NCBI GenBank assembly: GCA_021808995.1 | Contig: JAKBAP010000006.1 | Coordinates: 1 to 33,250, forward strand | Source of the DNA: Planctomycetota bacterium | GTDB taxonomy: Bacteria; Planctomycetota; Planctomycetia; Isosphaerales; Isosphaeraceae | DNA length: 33,250 nt | Direction of reading: 5' to 3' | In this document: one piece after another, positions 1-7,720 of the stretch | Position numbering within the stretch: the stretch's first letter is position 1 | How the letters are laid out: each line of letters begins with the position of its first letter | Translations under genes and position numbers: made by a program | The notes under the pieces: model-generated | What the model was told of the DNA's origin: nothing | Database searches by the model: none | Seen by the model: the letters and a program-made list of their open reading frames with translations, nothing else

Positions 1-162
1 GAGAGGGCCGTTGATCCGATCGGGCCGGTTGGATAGACTGTTCCTATCGGTCGAGTTGGTGCACACCGGCGGCCGATTTTCGTGTCGCGCTACCGTGGCG
101 CGATGGACTAGAGCCTGGCTTGGCTCGAGGCTGGTCTCCAGCCGGGTCAGGGAGGCTAGAAC

Positions 163-211
163 GAAAGGAGGTGATCGCGTGTGTAGTGAGAACCAGGGGC
201 GGCTCGCCTAA
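163..211 (+). promoter_or_regulatory. Perfect Shine-Dalgarno (GAAAGGAGGTGATC, 163-176) followed by a 10-codon GTG-start mini-ORF, MCSENQGRLA (179-211)
   Basis: 14 nt are fully complementary to the canonical 16S rRNA 3' end (GATCACCTCCTTTC). GTG lies 6 nt after GGAGG; in-frame TAA at 209-211. Confidence 0.45.
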
Positions 212-277
212 CGGCAGCCGACGGGTTGCCCGTCGGGCAGCCGCGCTTTTGATCATAAACCTCACGGTGAAGATCAA

Positions 278-318
278 CCAGTCTCACGAGTCCTCGGACT
301 CGTGAGGCTGGTCTTTGG
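278..318 (+). terminator. Strong hairpin, probable intrinsic terminator or structured end of an upstream RNA
   Basis: CCAGTCTCACGAGTCC (278-293) pairs with GGACTCGTGAGGCTGG (296-311) with one G-U; the apical loop is CTCG-like. Followed by TCTTT, a weak U-tract. Confidence 0.55.
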
Positions 319-358
319 TGAGTTTTGAAATGTTGGGGGATCGCGAGGAGAGTTCAGG

Positions 359-475
359 TTGACTGGCTTGCCGGCTTCAGGAACGACTGGCTTCTATCTT
401 GACCGCGCGTGGTGGTGGTCCTGGGCGTTTACCAGGGTTATCACAGGTTGCCGGGCCGAGGGTGGAGCGCCATAG
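359..475 (+). CDS. Putative Trp/aromatic-rich leader peptide: (M)TGLPASGTTGFYLDRAWWWSWAFTRVITGCRAEGGAP
   Basis: TTG start 8 nt after GAGGAG (345-350); codons TGG TGG TGG TCC TGG at 410-424; stop TAG 473-475; lies upstream of DAHP synthase and before a T8 terminator. Absent from the supplied ORF track because it is short and TTG-initiated. Confidence 0.7.
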   Translation: MTGLPASGTTGFYLDRAWWWSWAFTRVITGCRAEGGAP

Positions 476-513
476 TCGTTCCAGACTCGTTTGATCATGC
501 CGAGAATCAAGGC

Positions 514-547
514 CCCGGAACCTGACACAAGGTTGCGGGTTTTTTTT
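514..547 (+). terminator. Intrinsic terminator (attenuator) in the DAHP synthase leader
   Basis: CCCG-G-AACCT (514-523) pairs with AGGTT-G-CGGG (530-539), immediately followed by TTTTTTTT (540-547). Confidence 0.8.
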
Positions 548-667
548 CGCGCGAATGGGATCATGCGGGGGCGGGCGAGTCGTGACCGGGACCCAATTGG
601 CATCCGTGGGAGTAGAAGGCGCACCGGGGAGCGCGGAATATCCCCTCTCAATGGAGGACGGTCGACC

Positions 668-1681
668 GTGATCGTGGTCATGAAATCCGACGCAACGCCC
701 GCACAGATTGATCATATGTCGCGACATATCGCGTCCCTGGGTCTATCCCCGCAGGTGATCCATGGATCGCATCAAACGGTCATCGCCGCGATTGGCGAGG
801 AGAGCCCCGGCATGGCCGAGGCTCTGGAACCGGGCGAGGGGGTTGAGAAAGTGCTGCCGATCATGGCACCCTATAAGAGAGCGTCGTCCGAGCTCAAGCA
901 TGAGCGGACGGTGGTCAAGGCGAGGGGTCTCGAGGTCGGCGGGGTCCGGATCGCGATGATCGCGGGCCCGTGCTCGGTCGAGAGCGAGGACCAGATCGTC
1001 ACCCTGGCCAGGCGACTCAAGGCGTTGGGGGCGACGGGGCTGCGTGGCGGCGCGTTCAAGCCGCGGACCAGTCCGTACAGCTTTCAGGGGCACAAGGAGC
1101 AGGGGCTCAAGATGCTCGCGACCGCTCGGGCCGAGACGGGGCTTGCGATCGTGACCGAGGTGATGGCCCCCGAGCATGTGCCGATGGTCGCCGAATACGC
1201 CGATGTGCTCCAGATCGGCGCTCGCAACATGCAAAACTATCAGCTCCTCCAGGCGGTCGGTGATTCCGGCAAGCCGGCTTTGCTCAAGCGGGGCATGAGC
1301 GCGACGATGGACGAATTCTTACTCGCCGCCGAGTACATCCTGGACCGGGGCAACCCGAACGTGATGCTCTGCGAGCGGGGAATTCGCACCTTCGAGGATC
1401 ACACGCGGTTCACGCTTCCCTTGGCGACGATCCCATTCTTGAACGAAAAGAGCCACCTGCCGGTGGTCGTCGATCCCTCGCACGGCACGGGCAAATCACG
1501 GCTGGTCCCCGCGATGGCCAAGGCCGCCATCGCCGCCGGCGCGGACGCGCTGATCCTCGAGGTTCACGAGGATCCCGAGCACGCCGTCAGCGACGGCTCG
1601 CAGACAATCACCCCGGCGGTCTTCAAGCAGCTCATGGACGATTGCCGCCGCGTGGCGATTGCCGTCGACCGGGCGATGTGA
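668..1681 (+). CDS. aroF: 3-deoxy-7-phosphoheptulonate (DAHP) synthase
   Basis: Family motifs: [41 protein letters not shown] start at 668 with GGAGG at 653-657. The 491 ATG start in the ORF track would place the terminator inside the CDS. Confidence 0.93.
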   Translation: MIVVMKSDATPAQIDHMSRHIASLGLSPQVIHGSHQTVIAAIGEESPGMAEALEPGEGVEKVLPIMAPYKRASSELKHERTVVKARGLEVGGVRIAMIAGPCSVESEDQIVTLARRLKALGATGLRGGAFKPRTSPYSFQGHKEQGLKMLATARAETGLAIVTEVMAPEHVPMVAEYADVLQIGARNMQNYQLLQAVGDSGKPALLKRGMSATMDEFLLAAEYILDRGNPNVMLCERGIRTFEDHTRFTLPLATIPFLNEKSHLPVVVDPSHGTGKSRLVPAMAKAAIAAGADALILEVHEDPEHAVSDGSQTITPAVFKQLMDDCRRVAIAVDRAM

Positions 1682-1726
1682 GGTCGCCCGCGCCATCTTC
1701 CAGGCCGGTTTTGAGAACCCATCGCG

Positions 1727-3385
1727 ATGGAGAGAGAACCGGACGACCACTCTCTGAAAGATCCCGCCGCCCGTGTCGCTCGGCTGGCGAACGAGGCCCT
1801 TGCGCACTGCGAGCGGGGCGCGCTTTACGCGGCCGAGGCGCCGCTCTTGCGGGCTCTTGAGCTCGCCGAGAATGCGGACGGTTCCGGTCTTCATCAGACC
1901 GCTCACGTTCTGAGCCACCTGGGCTTCGTGGCGCTTTCTCGCGGGATGTACGAGCAAGCCGTGGCCTATTATCGCCGTGCCCTGGCGATTCGAGAAGCTC
2001 GACTCGGGCCGGCCGACGCCGAGACGCTGAGAAGCGTCGAGGAAGTGGCCGAAGCGCTCTTTCAAGCCGATGCGAGCTCCGACGAGTCCGACGCCCTCGC
2101 CCTCCGCGCGATCGCCGGATACGAAGCGCTGGGCCACGACGACCCCGCGCTCGCCGTGCTCATCGGCACCCTGGGATGGCGCAGGTACTGGGTGGGACGC
2201 TACGCGGACGCCGAGCCCCCCTCCCTTCGCGCGTTGGCCATGTTCGAACGTCTGCTCGGACCCGACGATCCCTCGACCGCGGGCGCCGCGCGGGCGCTGG
2301 CGATGCTCTTTGATTACGGTCCATCCGACGGCGACCCCGAGCCCTACTATCGCATGGCGCTCAGAGGCCATGAAGACGCCCGCCCCGACCACACGATCGC
2401 TGTCGTCGAGTCCCGCTTTCGTCTCGCCTACTACCTCCACCGGCAAGGTCGCGACGACGAAGCGGCGCCGCTCTTCGCACTCGTGGAAAAGGCGATTCGC
2501 GAGAGCTCGTCGTTCGACGGCCAAGACTTGCGTCACTGGATGATCAACGGATGTTATGATTTTCTGTGCGACCTCGGCCGCCTGGACGAGGCCGACGCCC
2601 TGGATCAGTGGGCCGGTCCTTACAGCGCGTATCTCACGGGTTGCCAGCGCGAGGCGATTCGGATCGAGTCGGTCCACGGCCCTGCATCGCTGGAGATGGC
2701 CGAGTCGCTGCGCACCCTCGCTCTGGCTTTCGCCTTCGAGGGCCTGGCTGACGAGGCTGAGGAATCGGCCCGCCGCGTCCTGGCGATTCTTCAGGCTCGG
2801 CTCGGGCCCGGCGATCCGCAAGTGATCGAGGACGCCCGCCGGGCGGAGTGCATCCGCGCGCACGCGGTCAGATCCGCCGCCGAGCGACCGCCTCGGCGCA
2901 GGGCGCGCAAGAAAGTCGCGAAGCAGTTCGAGACATTCACGGCACCCTGGCGCGACGAGCGCAGATCTGATTGGATCCGCGCTTACTTGAAAGACATGGC
3001 CGAGGACTCTGACGACGATCCGACGGGCGCGGTCAGGGCGGTCACCGCGATGTCGTACGCCGCCGCCCTCGACGAGCAATGGGTCGTGATCCTGGAAATG
3101 ATCGCCGAGTCCCCCGACAATGAACAGGTCTTGCAAGCGATCGCGGCCGGGCCCCTCGAATCGTTCCTGTCTGATTTTGATCAGCAGGCGATCGACCGCG
3201 TCGAGGCCGAGGCCGCCCGTGATCCCAAGTTTCGCCGCGTGCTGTCCGGGGTCTGGAAGCTCGCAATGTCCGATCCCGTCTGGCAGCGGGTCCGAGCGAT
3301 CCAGGCGACCGTGCCCGATCCCTTGCCCGAGATGCTTCCCTTCCCCACGGGCTCTCGTGGGATTGGAGACGCCTTTGCCCTGTGA
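1727..3385 (+). CDS. Tetratricopeptide-repeat protein (kinesin-light-chain-like repeats)
   Basis: 552 aa; repeats such as AVAYYRRALAIREARLGPADAETL and SARRVLAILQARLGPGDPQV. Confidence 0.85.
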   Translation: MEREPDDHSLKDPAARVARLANEALAHCERGALYAAEAPLLRALELAENADGSGLHQTAHVLSHLGFVALSRGMYEQAVAYYRRALAIREARLGPADAETLRSVEEVAEALFQADASSDESDALALRAIAGYEALGHDDPALAVLIGTLGWRRYWVGRYADAEPPSLRALAMFERLLGPDDPSTAGAARALAMLFDYGPSDGDPEPYYRMALRGHEDARPDHTIAVVESRFRLAYYLHRQGRDDEAAPLFALVEKAIRESSSFDGQDLRHWMINGCYDFLCDLGRLDEADALDQWAGPYSAYLTGCQREAIRIESVHGPASLEMAESLRTLALAFAFEGLADEAEESARRVLAILQARLGPGDPQVIEDARRAECIRAHAVRSAAERPPRRRARKKVAKQFETFTAPWRDERRSDWIRAYLKDMAEDSDDDPTGAVRAVTAMSYAAALDEQWVVILEMIAESPDNEQVLQAIAAGPLESFLSDFDQQAIDRVEAEAARDPKFRRVLSGVWKLAMSDPVWQRVRAIQATVPDPLPEMLPFPTGSRGIGDAFAL

Positions 3386-3460
3386 GCGGGCCGTCACGAG
3401 GGTCCGTCAGGCTCGCTGTGAGCCTGGCCGCGGAAACCGGAGATCCATCGATTCACGGAA

Positions 3461-5131
3461 ATGTCTTCCATCACTCTCAGCTTCCTTCTCCGCGTGTCGT
3501 CGTCGCTTGTTTTGGTACTCGGTTTGGCGAAGGCATGCGCCGCCCAGGCTGGCGAGACCGAGCGCTCTTCGATCGTGCTCAACGACGTGGCGGCCCGGGC
3601 GGGGGTTGTGTTTCGGTTTCATCATGGTTCGCGGGGCAGGCACGACCTGCCCGAGATCATGGGGGGCGGCGTGGCCCTTTTTGATGCCGATGGCGACGGC
3701 CGGCTCGACCTCTATCTCTGCGACGGCGGCCCGATTGGCGATGGCAAGGATCAGAGCGACCCTCCCTGCCGGCTCTATCGCAATCTGGGCGGGATGCGAT
3801 TCGAGGATGTCACGGATGCCGCGGGATGCCCGGGACCGAGCTACGCCATGGGCGCTGTCGCCGGCGATTACGACGGAGACGGCCGCGTCGACCTGTTCGT
3901 CACCGGCTGGCGCGGACAGCGGCTCTATCGCAATCGGGGCGGCGGCCAGTTCGAGGACGTTACGCGTCAGGCGGGTCTCGAATCGAGCCGCTGGAGCACC
4001 TCGGCGGCCTTTGCCGACCTTGACGGCGACGGCGATCTTGATCTCTACGTCGCCACATATCTGGAATACGACCCAGCGCTCGCGCCTTATTGCGCGGCTC
4101 CGGACGGCCGGCGCGATTACTGCGGGCCCGAGGATTTTCCCGCCCAGCCCGACATGCTCTATCGCAACAACGGCGACGGCACCTTCACCGACCTCGCCGC
4201 GAAGGCTGGGATCGATCAACCCCCCGGGCGCGGGCTGGGCGTGCTCGTGGCGGAGCTCACCGGCGACAATCGACCCGACGTCTTCGTCGCCAACGATGGC
4301 TCGCCGTGCCGGTTATACGCCAACCAGGGCAACCTCGCCTTCCGCGAAATCGCCCTGGAATCGGGCGTGGCGACGGACGGAAACGGCGAGGCCCTCGCCG
4401 GCATGGGGGTCGCGTTTGGCGACCTGATGGGCTCGGGCCGGCCCATGCTCATGGTCGCCAACTTCCTGGGCCGGGGAACCGTCGCGTTTGAGCAATCGCC
4501 TGGTCCAGCGGGACCATACCGCGACGTCTCCTCGGCGATCGGGCTCAAGGGCCTGACAAAAGGCATGCTGGGGTTCGGGCTCGCGATGGTCGACCTTGAT
4601 GGCGGCGGGAGCCTTGAGCTTATTCAGACGAATGGACATGTGCTCGATCGTGAGCGATTGGGAACACCGTTTCGGATGCGGCCCGTGATCGTGGGAGTGG
4701 TCGCGGGTCGTTTGGTCGCGAGGGTTTCGTGGCCCTCGGAACGGGTCCTGGGTCGAGGGCTGGCGGTCGGCGACCTCGACGGCGACGGCCGGCCCGACCT
4801 GGTCGCGGCCGCGCTCGACGCGCCCGTCGCGATCTTGCACAACGAATCGCCGGGCAAGAATCGCTTGATGCTCGAGCTCGTCGATCAGAGGGGTCTGCCC
4901 GCGTATGGCGCTCGGGTTCGGCTCACGGCGGGGGGAAGGACGCGATCGTTCGAGCTCGTCTCGGGCGGGAGCTATCTTTCGTCGTCGCCCCCCTGGCTTT
5001 CGATCGGCCTGGGCGTGGCCGAGTCGGTCGATCGCATCGAGGTCGACTGGCCCTGGGGCAAGATGGAAGCCTGGACACGGCCGAAGATTTCCCCTGACAA
5101 GCGGCTGCGGCTCACAGCCGCGGGTCAATAG
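3461..5131 (+). CDS. Secreted FG-GAP/VCBS repeat protein with C-terminal ASPIC/UnbV domain (CRTAC1-like)
   Basis: Signal peptide; repeated DxDGDGxxD motifs (LFDADGDGRLDLYL, DYDGDGRVDLFV, DLDGDGDLDLYV); C-terminal GARVRLTAGGRTRSFELVSGGSYLSSSPPWLSIGLG. Confidence 0.9.
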   Translation: MSSITLSFLLRVSSSLVLVLGLAKACAAQAGETERSSIVLNDVAARAGVVFRFHHGSRGRHDLPEIMGGGVALFDADGDGRLDLYLCDGGPIGDGKDQSDPPCRLYRNLGGMRFEDVTDAAGCPGPSYAMGAVAGDYDGDGRVDLFVTGWRGQRLYRNRGGGQFEDVTRQAGLESSRWSTSAAFADLDGDGDLDLYVATYLEYDPALAPYCAAPDGRRDYCGPEDFPAQPDMLYRNNGDGTFTDLAAKAGIDQPPGRGLGVLVAELTGDNRPDVFVANDGSPCRLYANQGNLAFREIALESGVATDGNGEALAGMGVAFGDLMGSGRPMLMVANFLGRGTVAFEQSPGPAGPYRDVSSAIGLKGLTKGMLGFGLAMVDLDGGGSLELIQTNGHVLDRERLGTPFRMRPVIVGVVAGRLVARVSWPSERVLGRGLAVGDLDGDGRPDLVAAALDAPVAILHNESPGKNRLMLELVDQRGLPAYGARVRLTAGGRTRSFELVSGGSYLSSSPPWLSIGLGVAESVDRIEVDWPWGKMEAWTRPKISPDKRLRLTAAGQ

Positions 5132-7718
5132 GTTCGCTTTCAAGCGCCAAGACGCCAAAGACGCACTCGTGGACCCGTCTCAGGGGCTCGCGGCGAACGA
5201 ATCGCTCGAGCCCTTCGATTCCAAGGGCGAATTCACCAAGAGCCAACGAGCGTTTGCGAGACAGGCCGCGCGCGCGGAGGCGCGACAGATGCTCATGCGT
5301 CGTGTATTCGGGGCCATAAATGATCCGCAGATACTCGCGACCGCGGCACTTGAGAGCCGGTTGAGAGAGCCCCCGTGCGCCCTTGTGCAGGAACGACAGC
5401 GGCTTGACCACCATCCCCTCGCCGCCGTTGCCGGTGAGCTCGTCCCACCAGGCGACGCCCGCTTCCTGGCTGGCGGGATCGGTGACGTCGACGAGCTGGT
5501 ACGGGGTCGAGCGTAGAAGCTCGGGGGCGGCCTTGCAGACCTCGGCCAGCGTGTCCATGTGCCAGGCGTGGTCCTTATCGGTATGGACGCGGCCCTCGGT
5601 CGCGAGCAGATGGAACGGCGCGAGCTTGTAACCAGCGAGCGAGTCGACCGGCCAGCAATAGCGCCTGTAGGCGGCCGTGAAGAGCGCCACGTCGGTTTCG
5701 CGGCGGCGATGATCGGCCGCGATTTGAAGCGCGTTTTCGCGGTCGCCCCCTTCGAGCCGGCCGGCCGCTTGCTCGAGCGCGGCGACCGCGCGGGGCAGGG
5801 CGGCCGCCCCTGCCGCGGCGACGGCGGCATATTGCGAGCGCAACAGCTCCTGGGCCTTGGCAGACCAGGGCATGAGCTCACAGTCCAGGCACGCCCACGA
5901 CGTCTCCAGCCGGCCCCAGAGATCGACGGCGCTCAGGGCCGAGCGCACGCGCTCATGGAATTGCCGATCGAGGTCGAGATCATTGAAGAATCGTCTTCCC
6001 GTGCGGGTATAGACGACGCCGGTCTCGCCGGTGTCGACGCCGAACCGTTCGCGCGCGGCGGCCTGATCGCGGCAGGCGATCACGATGGCGCGCGAGCCCA
6101 TGTGCTTTTCCTCGCAGATCACCCGGGGAGCGCCCTTGCCGCGGTAATAGGCGAAGGCCTCGGCCGGGTGCTCGAGCAGGCTCTCGGATCGGGACGTCTC
6201 ACACGGCGACATCGTCGGCGGCAGATAGATCAGCCACCGGGGATCGGCGGCGAAGCGGCTCATCACCTCGAGCGCGGCCGCGGCGTTTTCCTCGCGCACC
6301 GTCACCTTGCCACGCAGTGTGGTCGTGATCAACCGCTTGCCGATCACGTCCTGGGCGTCCAGGAGCGAGTCGTGGGCCTGCTGCGCGGAAAGGGCCTGCG
6401 CCTGACTTTCGACGGGCAAAAACGGCCGCGCCGGCTCGCAATAGGTCCGCGCCGCCGCGATCGACACGAACGCGCGCTCGGGATACCGGAGCGCCGTCAG
6501 CCGGCCGCCAAAGACGCAGCCAGTGTCGATGTTGACGGTATTGTTGAGCCACCGCGGCTCGGGGACCGGCGTGTGGCCGTAAACCACCATCGCCTGTCCC
6601 CGGTACGCGCTCGCCCAATCGTAACGGACGGGCAGCCCGAAATCGTCGGTCTCGCCGGTCGTCTCGCCATAAAGCGCGAATTCGCGCACCTGGCCCGAGC
6701 CCCGGCCTTGCATTTCTTCCTTCATGCCGGCGTGCGCGACGACCAGTTTACCGCCGTCGAGAACGTAATGGCTCACCATGGCGTCCAGGAACTCGGCCAG
6801 ATCGCGGGTCAATGAGTCCCGGATGTCGGCCGGCAAGGCGTCGATCTCGGCCAGGGTCTCGGCCAGCCCGTGGGCAATCCGGATATCCTTGCCCTGGAGC
6901 TTCCGCATGAGCTTCATGTCGTGGTTGCCAGGAACACAGAGCGCGGAGCCGGCCACGACCATGTTTCGCACGATCCTGACCGCGTCCAGCACCCGAGGCC
7001 CGCGATCGACCAGGTCCCCCACGAAAACCGCCATTCGACCGTCCGGGTGCGCGTAAACGGGACCGCCGGAGAGTGACCGATCATCAGGATTCGCAATCGT
7101 GCATACATAGCCGAGGACGCGGAGCAGCTCCTCGAGCTCGTCGGTACAGCCGTGGACGTCGCCGATCAGGTCAAAGGGTCCGCGTAGGTCGCTCTTGTCG
7201 TTCCAGAGTGGCACCCGCTCGACCGTGGCGGCGTCGATCTCGTCGGGATTCACGAGCGTGTAGACCTGGCGGAATCCTTCCCGGCCGAGATTCCGCGTCG
7301 ACTGCCGCAGCCGCGACTTCTGATTGCGGACCACGTGGGGGCCGAAATCCCGATCGGGCCGGGCATCGTTTCGTTCGCGGCAGACGCGCTCGGGGACGTC
7401 GAGCACGATGGCGACCGGCAAACAGTGGTATTCCCTTGCCAGCTCCACCAGGGGTTTTCGCGCCTCGGGCTGGACGCTAGTGGCATCGACCACGGTCAGC
7501 CGGCCCAACGCCAGCCGCTTGCCGGCGATCACGCGCAGGAGCTCAAACGCGTCATTCGTGACCGTCTGGTCGTTTTCGTCGTCGGCGAGCATGGCCCGGC
7601 ACATGTCGGACGAGACGATCTCGGTCGGCTTGAAATGCCTGCGCGCGAACGTGCTCTTGCCCGATCCGCTTGGGCCGATCATGACGACGAGGCTAAGCTT
7701 GGGTATTGTGATTTTCAT
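5112..7718 (-). CDS. pnkp: Bacterial polynucleotide kinase-phosphatase-adenylyltransferase (RNA repair Pnkp)
   Basis: 868 aa; kinase P-loop GPSGSGKSTFARRHF; metallophosphatase GDVHG...GDLVDRGP...GNHD...H; ligase-like EEKHMGSRAIV. C-terminus CVFGVLALESEPIDPRL. Confidence 0.93.
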   Translation of the reverse strand: MKITIPKLSLVVMIGPSGSGKSTFARRHFKPTEIVSSDMCRAMLADDENDQTVTNDAFELLRVIAGKRLALGRLTVVDATSVQPEARKPLVELAREYHCLPVAIVLDVPERVCRERNDARPDRDFGPHVVRNQKSRLRQSTRNLGREGFRQVYTLVNPDEIDAATVERVPLWNDKSDLRGPFDLIGDVHGCTDELEELLRVLGYVCTIANPDDRSLSGGPVYAHPDGRMAVFVGDLVDRGPRVLDAVRIVRNMVVAGSALCVPGNHDMKLMRKLQGKDIRIAHGLAETLAEIDALPADIRDSLTRDLAEFLDAMVSHYVLDGGKLVVAHAGMKEEMQGRGSGQVREFALYGETTGETDDFGLPVRYDWASAYRGQAMVVYGHTPVPEPRWLNNTVNIDTGCVFGGRLTALRYPERAFVSIAAARTYCEPARPFLPVESQAQALSAQQAHDSLLDAQDVIGKRLITTTLRGKVTVREENAAAALEVMSRFAADPRWLIYLPPTMSPCETSRSESLLEHPAEAFAYYRGKGAPRVICEEKHMGSRAIVIACRDQAAARERFGVDTGETGVVYTRTGRRFFNDLDLDRQFHERVRSALSAVDLWGRLETSWACLDCELMPWSAKAQELLRSQYAAVAAAGAAALPRAVAALEQAAGRLEGGDRENALQIAADHRRRETDVALFTAAYRRYCWPVDSLAGYKLAPFHLLATEGRVHTDKDHAWHMDTLAEVCKAAPELLRSTPYQLVDVTDPASQEAGVAWWDELTGNGGEGMVVKPLSFLHKGARGLSQPALKCRGREYLRIIYGPEYTTHEHLSRLRARGLSRKRSLALGEFALGIEGLERFVRREPLRRVHECVFGVLALESEPIDPRL

Positions 7719-7720
7719 GT

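Noticed and set aside
1496-3397. 633-aa minus-strand ORF
   Set aside because: Antisense to the TPR gene and the 3' end of aroF; Arg/Gly/Pro-rich with no motifs. Typical spurious ORF in high-GC DNA.
3120-4427. 435-aa plus-strand ORF
   Set aside because: Out of frame with the TPR and FG-GAP proteins, Ser/Arg/Pro-rich composition; frame shadow.
5559-6815. 418-aa plus-strand ORF (also 7724-9253, 509 aa)
   Set aside because: Antisense to pnkp and hen1, whose catalytic motifs establish the coding strand.
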